IMG/VR virus record: IMGVR_UViG_3300032205_000001
Coordinates: 108,218 to 172,217 of that record
DNA: 64,000 bases
Reading direction: 5' to 3' (one strand)
DNA from: a virus
Made by a program: the position numbers and the translations under genes. This document shows, piece by piece, positions 53,313 through 62,768 of the stretch. A model generated the notes under the pieces. The model was not told the origin of the DNA. It was given only the letters and a program-made list of their open reading frames with translations, and searched no databases. The stretch's first letter is position 1. Every line of letters begins with the position of its first letter.

Positions 53313-54056
53313 ATGTCTGATACCACCCGGCGTCCTCCAATTCGGCCAATCAGTCGAGAGCCAAAGCGCGTGGCGGCTTCGCTGCAGGAGTGCCGTTGTT
53401 TTGACGAGGTTGATCGTCGGCTCAGGATTGGATGGGGGTCGCCAGATCTTGCGAAGTTCATCCAGGAAGAGAGCCAAGAGCTGACCGAGCTGAGCACTAA
53501 CTACGTGCGCAAGATGATCGACGAATATCGCAAGACCATTCCGCCGGCTGAGCTGCTACTGACGACGCAGAATACGATCGTTGCTTCGAACGCAGCCAAG
53601 AAGTTCTCGAACGGCATGGAGGAGCTGGAGAAGCTCGACGAGCTGTACAACCTCCAGATGGAGCGCATCAAGATTGATGTCGCCAACGAGAAGAAGATCA
53701 ACAAGCTGTTTCCATCGACGGGACGCGAAGTCTTCTATGCGATGAAGATCATCCATCAGACGTCGCAGCTCAAGATGGATCTTGGTATTGCCAAACGACA
53801 GCTGGGAGAAGTCTCTGTCTCTGGCACTGCAGCCGTTCAGATCGGTGCCCGGTACGACGACAACGTTGGCCGCGTGATGGCTGACCCCGATGGCCGTCGC
53901 AAGGTGCTTGGAATGGTAGAGGCGCTGATGACGCTTGGGTCCAAGGTCAGCATCGACGCCTCGGAGATCGTGAAGAATGCGGCTGCCGCATACGCCGGGG
54001 AAGACATTCCTGACGACGACATTATCGATGTGCCATCTACGCCGGAAGCTGAGTAG
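53313..54056 (+). CDS. probable terminase small subunit
   Basis: 247 residues from ATG 53313 (53307 possible). N-terminal helix-turn-helix-like part (SPDLAKFIQEESQELTELSTNYVRKMI), long helical centre and an acidic tail ending DVPSTPEAE. Assigned by position directly before the large subunit and by this layout; the family is too variable to call by eye. Confidence 0.6.
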   Translation: MSDTTRRPPIRPISREPKRVAASLQECRCFDEVDRRLRIGWGSPDLAKFIQEESQELTELSTNYVRKMIDEYRKTIPPAELLLTTQNTIVASNAAKKFSNGMEELEKLDELYNLQMERIKIDVANEKKINKLFPSTGREVFYAMKIIHQTSQLKMDLGIAKRQLGEVSVSGTAAVQIGARYDDNVGRVMADPDGRRKVLGMVEALMTLGSKVSIDASEIVKNAAAAYAGEDIPDDDIIDVPSTPEAE

Positions 54057-54058
54057 TT

Positions 54059-56077
54059 ATGGCGATCAAAGATCTCGGAGGGCGTGTTCGCAGCGAGCAG
54101 ACCTCAGACGAAATCGTCCGTATGCTCAAGGCGAATTTTGCGAGCCTTTCGCCAGCAGAGCAACAAGCTGTGATGCTCTGCCTTCAGGAGTTAAACGATC
54201 CGGCATTCAACGAACTTGAAGAGAAGGAAGGCGTTGCGCCGACCAGAATCTACGATGTTCTCACCGAAGCTGAGTACGCCCACAAGCCGGTGGACATCGA
54301 GACGTTCGTTCGCGATCCGTATTACCTCGGAAAGACCTGCGACGCCCTCTATCCGAAGCTGATGGATGACATGAAAGAACTATTCTCGGGCAGCTACCGA
54401 GAAATGATTCTTTCGGGGTCTATTGGTTGGGGAAAGAGCTTCTTTGCGTCGATTGCAGCATGCCGAATCATCTACGAGCTGTCTTGCATGCGCGACCCGC
54501 ACAAGAGCTTCGGCATCGGTAAGGGAACCGATATTACATTCGTCGTTCTCTCGGTTCAGGAAGACCTCGCCATCAAGGTCGCGTTTGAGAACATTGCAAA
54601 CAAGATCAAGGAGAGCGACTACTTCAAGGAGAATTTCGCGTTCAAGCCGCTCAAGAAGGAGATCATTTTCCCCAATCACATCCAGGTGGCCGCTCGTGCG
54701 TCGACAGACAGCGCAGCACTTGGTTTGAACGTCTTCTCGGCATGGATCGACGAGGGTAACTTCCTCGCTCCGATGCGCAAGAAGGGCGGCATCGAAAGTC
54801 GCATGGGCCTCACCGATCGCGCCCAGTTCCTGTACAGCCAGCTCATTCGTCGTATGAAGTCGCGCTTCCAGCGCCACGGCAAGTTGCCAGGCATGATGAT
54901 CGTAGTTTCTTCAAAGCAGACACACGACGACTTCACGGCCAAGCGCATTCGTGAATCGAAGGACGATCCGACTCTGTTCGTGAGGGACTACGCGACGTGG
55001 CACACCAAGCCAGAGGGTACGTACTCTAGTGAGACGTTCCAGGTGTTGGTAGGAAACAGCCTCGTTCCGTCGAAGGTTCTTACCCCAGAGGAGGTCGAGC
55101 CCACCAGGGCCAAGCTCCAGGACGGGATGATTATCATCGACGTACCGATCGACTTCAAACATGACTTCGTCAACGACTGCGAGAACGCAATCCGCGACGT
55201 TGCCGGCGTTGAAACCGTCTCGGTTTCTCCATTCATTCAACAGCGCGACAAGATCGTTCCCTGTATCGACATCAACAGAAAGCATCCATTTACTGTTGAT
55301 GAATGGGTTCAGACGCTAGGCGGCGATTTCATCTGGACGATGCTTGCAAGGCAGGTCGATCAGCGGGATGGAGCCGAGGTCATCAGGACGTGGCAGCCGC
55401 TCTATTTCCCAGGCTACGCACGCCACGTTCACATCGATCCGTCTCTCAATGGAGACGCGACAGGAATCGCAGTTGGATGCGTGACGGGCTACAAGAACGT
55501 GATGCGTCGTGATGAAGCGACGCAAGAGCAATACGTCGAGCGAGCCCCAGACATCTGGGTTGATTTCATGCTTCGAATCAAGCCGCCAATCGGCGGCGAG
55601 ATCGACCAGGGATTAGTAAGGGCGCTTGTCTACAAGCTGCAGGCGCATGGTTTCTACATTGCGCTGGCGACGATGGATCAGTTCAATAGCGCCTCAACTC
55701 TGCAGAAGTTCGCTGCGAAGTCGATGACAGCTGAACGTATCTCGGTTGATAAGCCGATGGATGCCTACGACTTGTTGAAGTCTGCCATCTATGAAGGTCG
55801 GATCAGCTTCTACAACTACAAGCCGTTGTTGGAGGAGTTGGGATGGATCCAGAAGGACAACATCCGCAACAAGGTCGACCACCCTCAGAACAAGAGCAAG
55901 GACGTCGCCGACGCTCTGGCCGGCATTACCTTCTCGTTGACGACGATGTATCACGGCACCCCTATGGGCGTGTTAAAAGGGGTGTCTCAGCACTCTGATC
56001 CAATACTTGAAGCCCAGCGTCAGGCAGTGGAAGATGAGCCGGCCGAGATCGAAATTCTTCCATTCTTGCAAGGATGA
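54059..56077 (+). CDS. terminase large subunit
   Basis: 672 residues. Walker A-like GSIGWGKSF (about 119-127), Walker B AWIDEG (about 227-232) and coupling motif VVSSKQ form the packaging motor. The RNase H-like nuclease shows HIDPSLNGDATGIAVG (about 456-471), TMDQFNS and KSKDVADALAG (about 611-621). Long form with an N-terminal helical extension. Cuts and translocates concatemeric DNA at the portal. Confidence 0.88.
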   Translation: MAIKDLGGRVRSEQTSDEIVRMLKANFASLSPAEQQAVMLCLQELNDPAFNELEEKEGVAPTRIYDVLTEAEYAHKPVDIETFVRDPYYLGKTCDALYPKLMDDMKELFSGSYREMILSGSIGWGKSFFASIAACRIIYELSCMRDPHKSFGIGKGTDITFVVLSVQEDLAIKVAFENIANKIKESDYFKENFAFKPLKKEIIFPNHIQVAARASTDSAALGLNVFSAWIDEGNFLAPMRKKGGIESRMGLTDRAQFLYSQLIRRMKSRFQRHGKLPGMMIVVSSKQTHDDFTAKRIRESKDDPTLFVRDYATWHTKPEGTYSSETFQVLVGNSLVPSKVLTPEEVEPTRAKLQDGMIIIDVPIDFKHDFVNDCENAIRDVAGVETVSVSPFIQQRDKIVPCIDINRKHPFTVDEWVQTLGGDFIWTMLARQVDQRDGAEVIRTWQPLYFPGYARHVHIDPSLNGDATGIAVGCVTGYKNVMRRDEATQEQYVERAPDIWVDFMLRIKPPIGGEIDQGLVRALVYKLQAHGFYIALATMDQFNSASTLQKFAAKSMTAERISVDKPMDAYDLLKSAIYEGRISFYNYKPLLEELGWIQKDNIRNKVDHPQNKSKDVADALAGITFSLTTMYHGTPMGVLKGVSQHSDPILEAQRQAVEDEPAEIEILPFLQG

Positions 56078-56841
56078 CCATGGCTGCCCATAAGAAGCGG
56101 AAGAAAAAGAAGCAGTATAGGTCAGTATTTCCAATACTATACCCATCTAGGCTGGGTACTCCGTATGGTTATCGCCCAGGATCTACGAACGAATTTGGTG
56201 GAAAGGGTGCTTCGCCTGGCGCTTCTGGCTCCAATGGCGGTTATGGCGCCGGGGTGATGCCTGGTGGCTCTGGCGGATCTGGAACTGGTGGCACCGGAGG
56301 TGGTGGGACCGGCGGGGTCGGAGAGTCACGCGGGATCAAGCCAAGCCGTGCTCGCGTTCTTCATGAGATGCGGAAGGCCATGGGATGTACGACCGGAAAT
56401 GACCGACCCAATTTCGGAGGCGACGCATTTCCGTCGAGTCCTCTCGTTGAGTATTTCGGCGATGGCCCGCAGGTCGCTTTCGGCGGCTATTCAGTCCCCA
56501 ATTGGTCAATGGTTGGAATGAGAGGCGGCGGCCCTGTTATCGGCGGCCCAGGCTTCTATCACGATGGCCACGGAGAAGGCGGTAAGTACAACTTTCAGAA
56601 GTCGCCTGGTCTCGGTTTCAGAACTGAGCAAGCCTGGAAGATCTGGGACAAGGCGCTTGAGCTGATGAAGTCGGAACCTCAGCTCACAAAGGAATCGATT
56701 CTCATGCGGGCGATGGCGAAATCCGGCGTCTATCGCGGGTCGATAGATCCAGCAGAGATTCGTCTTCTGGAGATGGGAATCGATTGGTATCTGAGCGATG
56801 CCGGTCAGTACACGAATCGTCGGGACGTCTTCTACACGTAA
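56074..56841 (+). CDS. Gly-rich hypothetical virion-type protein (255 aa)
   Basis: Basic N-terminus (HKKRKKKK), a 50-residue Gly/Ser/Thr-rich stretch and a C-terminal helical domain. Overlaps the terminase stop. Low-complexity linker suggests a structural or decoration role; no family recognised. Confidence 0.6.
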   Translation: MTMAAHKKRKKKKQYRSVFPILYPSRLGTPYGYRPGSTNEFGGKGASPGASGSNGGYGAGVMPGGSGGSGTGGTGGGGTGGVGESRGIKPSRARVLHEMRKAMGCTTGNDRPNFGGDAFPSSPLVEYFGDGPQVAFGGYSVPNWSMVGMRGGGPVIGGPGFYHDGHGEGGKYNFQKSPGLGFRTEQAWKIWDKALELMKSEPQLTKESILMRAMAKSGVYRGSIDPAEIRLLEMGIDWYLSDAGQYTNRRDVFYT

Positions 56842-56847
56842 GTATTC

Positions 56848-57114
56848 ATGAAAATACAATCAGAACTGAAGAACGACCCGGCCCAGGCCTTTGGAGACGC
56901 TCCAGAGGAGGAGTACACGTTCCTTCTGGTGCCCGTTGCGGTGTACTCAATGGTGTCGCAGATCGCACGACGGGATCAATGTTCGGTTGGAGAGGTGTTC
57001 CAAAGAGCGCTTCTGCAGTATGTTCAGGCCGCTGATTCGGCCGCTAAGCGGCCACAAGATCGACAGCAGATGGGAAGGCCAGAGCCAGCCATTGTTGTCA
57101 AAAAGAGGAGATAA
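56848..57114 (+). CDS. hypothetical small protein (88 aa)
   Basis: FLLVPVAVYSMVSQIARRDQCSVGEVFQRAL resembles the helical part of a ribbon-helix-helix fold (quoted in part: RRDQCSVGEVFQRAL); basic tail. Unknown. Confidence 0.55.
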   Translation: MKIQSELKNDPAQAFGDAPEEEYTFLLVPVAVYSMVSQIARRDQCSVGEVFQRALLQYVQAADSAAKRPQDRQQMGRPEPAIVVKKRR

Positions 57115-57116
57115 CG

Positions 57117-57542
57117 ATGTGGCAGACGGTTCTTGAAAATCTGATTCCGACGATCTTCATCATCATCACGCCGCCCCTGGCGCTATTTGTGGGCAAGCTG
57201 TTCCATAAGCTGGCCGTGAAGTGGCATATGGAGAGCGCCCTGGCCTACGAAGACAAGGTCGACGACCTTGTTATCAAGGGCATCCAAGCTGTTGAGCAGA
57301 AGAGCCTGGCTGCCGCCAAGAAAGGTGGAGAGCCAACGCCGAACGAGAAGAAGCTCGACGATGCGATGAAGTTCGTGAACGCACAGCTAGCTGCTCTCAA
57401 GTTGCCTGAGAAGGCTGCCAATGAGCTGTCTATGTTGGTTGAGTCGCACCTCTTCACTGGGGCCAAAGACCAGCCAGCCCCTGCTCCAGCTCCGCTGCCG
57501 CCAGCTGACGTAACACCAACTGACGTAAAGCCAGCATCTTGA
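57117..57542 (+). CDS. LLH-type holin-like membrane protein
   Basis: 141 residues. One N-terminal transmembrane helix (about 9-25), then a charged helical part (YEDKVDDLVIKGIQAVEQK, KKLDDAMKFVNAQL) and a Pro-rich tail. Pattern matches phage LL-H family holins. AGGAG ribosome site. No endolysin gene is next to it in this window. Confidence 0.6.
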   Translation: MWQTVLENLIPTIFIIITPPLALFVGKLFHKLAVKWHMESALAYEDKVDDLVIKGIQAVEQKSLAAAKKGGEPTPNEKKLDDAMKFVNAQLAALKLPEKAANELSMLVESHLFTGAKDQPAPAPAPLPPADVTPTDVKPAS

Positions 57543-57556
57543 GGTAGGATCCGCCC

Positions 57557-57880
57557 ATGCCACTCGCGCCTGCATTTCCGCCTCCGCTGCCGAGCAACAT
57601 CAAGTCGATCCGGTTCTATGCGACCGGAACGGCTACCGGCGCGTTTACTGGCAACGAATTCGCCTTCCAGCGTGTTGACCCAGCAGATCCAGCGGTGCCG
57701 GAACAGGGTTGGTCGTACACGATCCAGATCACGGCAACCTCAGCGAATATTGAGTTCTCGTTCGATGGAACCAATGTTCACGGCATCGTCTTGGCTGGAA
57801 AGACGAACCAGTACCAGAAGCGTCACGAGGGTGGTATTGCGGTTCGTGGCTCGGGCACGTTTTACGTAGAAGCCTGGTAG
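57557..57880 (+). CDS. hypothetical beta-rich protein (107 aa)
   Basis: All-beta look with GSGTFYVEAW end, as in small head or tail decoration proteins. ATG 57557 after GGTAGGAT. Family not recognised. Confidence 0.6.
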   Translation: MPLAPAFPPPLPSNIKSIRFYATGTATGAFTGNEFAFQRVDPADPAVPEQGWSYTIQITATSANIEFSFDGTNVHGIVLAGKTNQYQKRHEGGIAVRGSGTFYVEAW

Positions 57881-57913
57881 GTTAGTCAAGATCCTTGTGG
57901 TAGTGTCCTCGCT

Positions 57914-58273
57914 ATGTCTGAGGAGGACTCTACGAAAAAGGCCGCTGATTCCGTTGATACGGACTGCGGCCTTTCCTTTTATGACGAACTTGCCGAGAAA
58001 CAAGGCATTTCCGTAAAAGCCGAGAGATCACCACTAGAAGACGCAATCCTTCAGCAGGCTTTGGCTTTTCAAAAAACCAAAGCAGCGAAGCGGGCAGACC
58101 GTCCCCAACAAGGACCATCTCCATCCGACTTCGGTGATCACGAGCCCATTCCACTCGATACGATCTGCATTGTCCCTGTGTTCGCCACAGGCGAGAGCGT
58201 CGTCGAAAACGTTCCCGAGACCGTAGAAGAACTGGAACAAGATCTCAAAGAAAGGAGAACGGCCGATGGTTGA
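57914..58273 (+). CDS. hypothetical acidic protein (119 aa)
   Basis: Acidic ends and a helical centre; ATG 57914. Between two structural-type genes. Unknown. Confidence 0.6.
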   Translation: MSEEDSTKKAADSVDTDCGLSFYDELAEKQGISVKAERSPLEDAILQQALAFQKTKAAKRADRPQQGPSPSDFGDHEPIPLDTICIVPVFATGESVVENVPETVEELEQDLKERRTADG

Positions 58274-58376
58274 GTTCACCATTCCGCGAAAGCGCATGCT
58301 TCGCCCTGTTCGTCGCTGCAAGTCGGGCTGCATAGGATAGCCGGGCCTGCAAAGGACCCGGCTTAACCATCAACAG

Positions 58377-58673
58377 ATGATGACCTTGATCTGCTTCATC
58401 CTTGCTTGCTACGGCGTCACCAACATCGTGACGGGCGGGAAGATTTTTCAATGGCTCCGAGATCTGCTCAAACCAGTCCCGGTCCTTGGCTACTGGATCA
58501 AGTGTCCGATGTGCATTTCAGTTCCGGTCGGAGTTGGGTGGTATCTGCTCGGACTTCGGCCGGAACTGGATGCGTCTTACTGGGTTTCTGCTGCGGCATG
58601 CGGGATGATTTCAAGCGGATCTTGTTGGATTTTCCGAGTGGTGCTGTTCCGCTTGGGAGAGGATGAACTGTAA
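58377..58673 (+). CDS. membrane protein (98 aa)
   Basis: Three hydrophobic stretches with WIKCPMCISVPVGVGWYLLG in the centre, resembling DUF1360-type phage membrane proteins. Stop overlaps the portal start region. Confidence 0.6.
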   Translation: MMTLICFILACYGVTNIVTGGKIFQWLRDLLKPVPVLGYWIKCPMCISVPVGVGWYLLGLRPELDASYWVSAAACGMISSGSCWIFRVVLFRLGEDEL

Positions 58674-60490
58674 TGGGCTTCTGGGGCGACATTGGATACC
58701 GAGTTCGCGGGCTGCTCCGTTATGACAAGGAGCAGGTTGTCCTAAGCCTGGCCAAGGGTGGAACTGCCTCTGGTTATCCAGCGACTGGTTTCGATCTGCT
58801 TCAGGCCTACGGCCAGGACATCCTCAGCGACTACCTCAAGCTCGAACACGACCTGATGTCCAGGTACGTCGACTACGAGGAGATGGACGATTACCCTGAG
58901 CTAGCCAGCGCGATCGACATCTACGCAGATGACGCCACTCAGGTTGAGTCGCTACAGAACAAGGTCGTTTGGGTAGACAGCCCAGACAAGACGGTTCAGT
59001 CGATTCTTGAGGAAATGCTCTGGAAGCGCTGCCGTGTTGACGAGGAAGTTTGGGAGATGACCCGGACGCTCGTGAAGTACGGCAACGACTACGAGGAGCT
59101 TCTCGTTACCGGCGATGGTCTCGTCGGATTCAACTTCTTGCCTCCGCCGACCATGCGCCGCATTGAGGGTCGCCGAGGTGAGTTGTTTGGTTTCGTCCAG
59201 GACTTCAAGGGACGCTTTGGATACTCGCCAGAGGAATTCAAGCAGCTGCTGGCTCAACGTGCCGGTGGCGGCAATACGCCGAATTACAAATACGCTGCCC
59301 TAGAGGACTGGGAGGTTGCTCACCTTCGTTTGCGTTCGAAGCATCGCCGCTCGATCTACGGGTACTCAGTTCTTGAACCGGCTCGTTGGATCTGGAAGCG
59401 ACTGATGCTGCTTGAGGATGCTGCGATGGTGTATCGCCTGCAGCGCGCTCCTCAGCGTTACGCCTTCTATATCGACGTCGGTGACATGCCGCCGAAGGAA
59501 GCAATGGGCTTCCTGCATAAGATGCGGCAGCAGTACAAAAAGACGAAGTTCTACAATCCGCAGACCGGCAAGCTGGATCTAAAATACAACCCGCTTTCCG
59601 TCGACGAAGACTTCTTTGTCCCCGTGCGCAAGGGCGTTCAGGCGACGAAGATTGACGTTGTTGGATCGCCCTCCTGGCAACACATGGAGGACATCGAGTA
59701 CTTCAAGTTGAAGCTCTATGCGGCGATTAAAGTGCCCAAGGTCTACCTTGGATCTGAGGCGCCTCGCGCTAAGGGTGTGCTTTCACAGGAAGATGTACGC
59801 TTCGCCAGAACTGTCCTTCGTATTCAACGCGAAGTGAGGAACGGCATCAAGAAGATGTGCCGCGTCCACCTGGCGGCCCTTGGAATCAATCCGGCGCAGG
59901 TTGAATTCGAGGTCTATATGACCGTGCCCAGCTCGATCTTTGAGCTGGCACAAATGGAGGTCCGTAATGCCAAGGCGGACTTTGCTGGCCGCATGAGCCA
60001 GTTCGTCTCCTTGCACTGGATTCTCCAGAAAGTCTTTGGACTTAGCGAAGAGGAGATCGAGTACATCATCAAGGAGCGCCACGAAGAGCAGCTCGCTGAT
60101 GCTGAGATCCAAGCGAAGGCGATGGGCCTCACCATGGACGTTCAAAACAAGGCCGCTCTACACCAGCAGGCGGCGTCGGCTGAGATTCAAAATCAGCAGG
60201 CTCAACAGATGGCAGCCGCGCAACCGAATACCGCCAAGGCGGAGGAACTGCGCAAGCACTTACGTCATGCTGGAAGCATGTCTCATACATGGCCACTAAT
60301 GAGACAGCGCCTTGGCTATCGCCCGATATCCGAACAAGAGCTGTATCACGGCAATCGTGAGCACGAGAAATTGGTCGGCGACAATCTCGACAAGATTTTG
60401 GCGTCCAATACCGGATTTGCTAGAAGACTCGAAGAGTTGGGGCAGCTCGTGAACGAAATCAAACTGAGCATGCCGCGCAACCAGTATTAG
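58673..60490 (+). CDS. portal protein (T4 gp20-like)
   Basis: 605 residues. Conserved stretch from LMSRYVDYEEMDDYPELASAIDIYADDA (quoted in part: DYPELASAIDIYADD, about 72-86) through the LRSKHRRSIYGYSVLEPARW region to VYLGSEAPRAKG matches gp20-type portals, followed by a Gln/Ala-rich helical C-terminal barrel part. Forms the dodecameric DNA entry channel at one capsid vertex. Confidence 0.88.
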   Translation: MGFWGDIGYRVRGLLRYDKEQVVLSLAKGGTASGYPATGFDLLQAYGQDILSDYLKLEHDLMSRYVDYEEMDDYPELASAIDIYADDATQVESLQNKVVWVDSPDKTVQSILEEMLWKRCRVDEEVWEMTRTLVKYGNDYEELLVTGDGLVGFNFLPPPTMRRIEGRRGELFGFVQDFKGRFGYSPEEFKQLLAQRAGGGNTPNYKYAALEDWEVAHLRLRSKHRRSIYGYSVLEPARWIWKRLMLLEDAAMVYRLQRAPQRYAFYIDVGDMPPKEAMGFLHKMRQQYKKTKFYNPQTGKLDLKYNPLSVDEDFFVPVRKGVQATKIDVVGSPSWQHMEDIEYFKLKLYAAIKVPKVYLGSEAPRAKGVLSQEDVRFARTVLRIQREVRNGIKKMCRVHLAALGINPAQVEFEVYMTVPSSIFELAQMEVRNAKADFAGRMSQFVSLHWILQKVFGLSEEEIEYIIKERHEEQLADAEIQAKAMGLTMDVQNKAALHQQAASAEIQNQQAQQMAAAQPNTAKAEELRKHLRHAGSMSHTWPLMRQRLGYRPISEQELYHGNREHEKLVGDNLDKILASNTGFARRLEELGQLVNEIKLSMPRNQY

Positions 60491-60513
60491 TTGGTAATCA
60501 GATCTGCGCGTGC

Positions 60514-60542
60514 TTGACACACGCGATCGATTAAACCAGTAT
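60514..60542 (+). promoter_or_regulatory. possible promoter after the portal gene
   Basis: TTGACA 60514-60519, 17 bp, CAGTAT 60537-60542. Confidence 0.4.
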
Positions 60543-60568
60543 CCCTTCAAGCAAAGGCTTGGGGATCG

Positions 60569-61525
60569 GTGAAAGCCAACCAAACATCAGCGTCTCGGAT
60601 CGTCCCGTTGGATTCGCTCAAGAGCCTCGTTGAGGGGTCGTTTGAGCATCTCGGAGCGAGCCTGGATGAAGCGGTTGCGAAAAATTTTTCGTCACTGTCC
60701 AAGACGAACGTCGAGGTTTCGCGCATTGCGACCTTTAAGGATCACTTGATCCTGGGCACCGCAGCTGGCGAGTACTTCAATGTCAAGTATGAGAACAAGA
60801 ACGGTGAAATCGTTCTCTCTGCTTGTGAGAAGGTCGACGTCCCAGTTGTGACGCCGTCCAATGCGGCGAAATCCGTCAAGGAATTCTCTCTCAACGCAGT
60901 TGATGCGTTGATGGCAGAGGACGCCCCTTCGGCAGCGAAGCGCATCCTTTACTTGGTCGATCTGCAGGAGCAGAACCAAGTGGTGAACGCTCGCGATTAC
61001 GTCGCTGAAGCGATGGCCACTGTTTCTTCTGGTCGGCCGTGGCGACAGGCTCTCTCTTCTCAGTCGAAGGAGATTGCCCGCCAGGTAGTAGACAAGCTGG
61101 AGTCGATCCGCTCGTCTGCTCTGGAAGCGAAGTACAAAGCCCTCTACGAGTCTGACGAAATTCCCGAGGGGGATTTCGAGAAGTTCAGGACTCTAGCGGA
61201 GAACGATCTCAAGTCGCTTGCAGATCGTTTGCGTGTCCTGCACGAGGCCGTTGAGGGAGCGTATTTGCCCTTCAAGGATTCCTTGACCAAGGATGAGCTG
61301 GACGAGTCCGACGAGGATGTCCTGTCTCACTTCTGCTTCTTCTCTGAAGACCTCATTGAGGATCTCGGCGAGGTCAGGTCACTGGTGGCGGACACGATCG
61401 AGAACGAACAATGTGTTATGTGCCTCGGTCAGGTTTACGACACTATTGCCGAGTCGCTTGCTGACTGCGAAATCGCAGGTGCGTTTGTTCAGCGCATGGC
61501 TGGCGCATTCGACGACGCAGCGTAA
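60569..61525 (+). CDS. hypothetical structural-type protein (318 aa)
   Basis: GTG start. Acidic helical protein between portal and scaffold-like genes; position fits prohead core or internal proteins. No motif recognised. Confidence 0.65.
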   Translation: MKANQTSASRIVPLDSLKSLVEGSFEHLGASLDEAVAKNFSSLSKTNVEVSRIATFKDHLILGTAAGEYFNVKYENKNGEIVLSACEKVDVPVVTPSNAAKSVKEFSLNAVDALMAEDAPSAAKRILYLVDLQEQNQVVNARDYVAEAMATVSSGRPWRQALSSQSKEIARQVVDKLESIRSSALEAKYKALYESDEIPEGDFEKFRTLAENDLKSLADRLRVLHEAVEGAYLPFKDSLTKDELDESDEDVLSHFCFFSEDLIEDLGEVRSLVADTIENEQCVMCLGQVYDTIAESLADCEIAGAFVQRMAGAFDDAA

Positions 61526-61557
61526 ACCCGGAACCTCGACGAAATAGGAGAAGCGAA

Positions 61558-62541
61558 ATGTATCCAGGACGCAATTACAAGCTGACTACTCTCGAAGAGG
61601 ATTTCCGCAAGATCGGTCTTCTCCCGCCGGAGAAGAAGCTGCAAGAGGTCGACGACTCTACGGAGCCGCGCGACATTCCTTCGCCAGACCCGAGCACGAT
61701 GGGTGGCGGTTCCGGCAATGACGACAGCCAGGCTACGCCGGCTCGTCACAAGTACGCCAAGCAGCCGAAGCCGAAGATGGCGCCGGACGAGAAGGACGAT
61801 CATGACGATCCGCTGGAGGCTGGTGCCACCCAGGGCGGCAAGTCGGCCGGCTCGTACAAGAAGGTTGCCGGCGGCAAAGAAGCCAGCCTGGAAGACGTCA
61901 GCTATCCGCAGGGCTACCAGACCCTGAAGGACAAGGTGATGGCTCGCGCGAAGGACAAGGGCAAGACCCCAGCGGTCGCCCAGGGTCTTGAGCCGACCAA
62001 GAGCATCGCCGGCATGGGCAAGAAGCACGAGTCGCAGAACGTCAGCCGCGCTGCCGAGTTGGTGGGCGAGGTTGAGGCTCTGCTTCAGGGTTCGCAGATG
62101 GGCGAGGATCTCAACAACCTCGCACACGGTTTCACCCTGATCGGTGAGAACTGCGCACTTCTGGCGAATCGACTCGTCGATATCGCCGAGCACTACAACG
62201 TCGATGACGCCATCGCCGAGATGGAGGAGCTGTACAACAGCGCCGTTGAGGCCTGCAGCATCATCGAGTCTGCCGAGAAGGAAGAGGAGATCGACGTCGA
62301 CGGTCTCAAGGAAGCCTTCCGCGTCATGACGCTGTCTCTCATGGACGCCGTCGAGATGTACGACTCCACCCTCGTCGAGATGTCGAAGGAAGACGACGAC
62401 AAGGATGACGATGATGATGACGACGACAAGGATGACGACGGCGATGACGATGATGATGACAAGGACGACGACGGAGGCATGGCCGCTCGCATGGCCAAGC
62501 TGAAGGCGATGAAGGGCAAAAAAGGCCCTTTCGGAAAGTAG
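61558..62541 (+). CDS. acidic scaffold/core-like protein (327 aa)
   Basis: GGAG ribosome site. Basic N-terminal half, helical centre, then a long Asp-rich tract (about 282-308) of DDDKDDD repeats and a basic KGKKGPFGK end. Charge pattern and position between portal and protease recall T4 prohead core proteins (gp67/gp68 place). Confidence 0.65.
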   Translation: MYPGRNYKLTTLEEDFRKIGLLPPEKKLQEVDDSTEPRDIPSPDPSTMGGGSGNDDSQATPARHKYAKQPKPKMAPDEKDDHDDPLEAGATQGGKSAGSYKKVAGGKEASLEDVSYPQGYQTLKDKVMARAKDKGKTPAVAQGLEPTKSIAGMGKKHESQNVSRAAELVGEVEALLQGSQMGEDLNNLAHGFTLIGENCALLANRLVDIAEHYNVDDAIAEMEELYNSAVEACSIIESAEKEEEIDVDGLKEAFRVMTLSLMDAVEMYDSTLVEMSKEDDDKDDDDDDDDKDDDGDDDDDDKDDDGGMAARMAKLKAMKGKKGPFGK

Positions 62542-62600
62542 GGCTCACTCTAGAAGAGCCCAGGGCCCGCAGGACGGCATATGCCTCGGGTCGCAAGGAA

Positions 62601-62768
62601 ATGGCGTTTGGATTGGAACCACGAGACGGCATCGGAGGAAAATCGACCAGGAACCCAAAACGGAGACAGAAGAAGTCGGATCTAGGATTTGATTACGACG
62701 TCGGATTTAAGTCTCCTTTCGGACCCAGGTCGCCTTTCGCCGGCACGTTCAAATGGATGAGAAGGTAA
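62601..62768 (+). CDS. small basic protein (55 aa)
   Basis: ATG 62601 with AAGGA upstream; stop runs into the protease ATG (TAAATG). Repeated GFKSPFGPRSPF-type segment. Occupies the place of small core genes in T4-like phages. Confidence 0.6.
   Translation: MAFGLEPRDGIGGKSTRNPKRRQKKSDLGFDYDVGFKSPFGPRSPFAGTFKWMRR

Noticed and set aside
58266-58340. 24-codon frame between the 119-aa gene and the membrane protein gene
   Set aside because: Too short, no independent support; an AGCCGGG/CCCGGCT hairpin follows but lacks a T tract.
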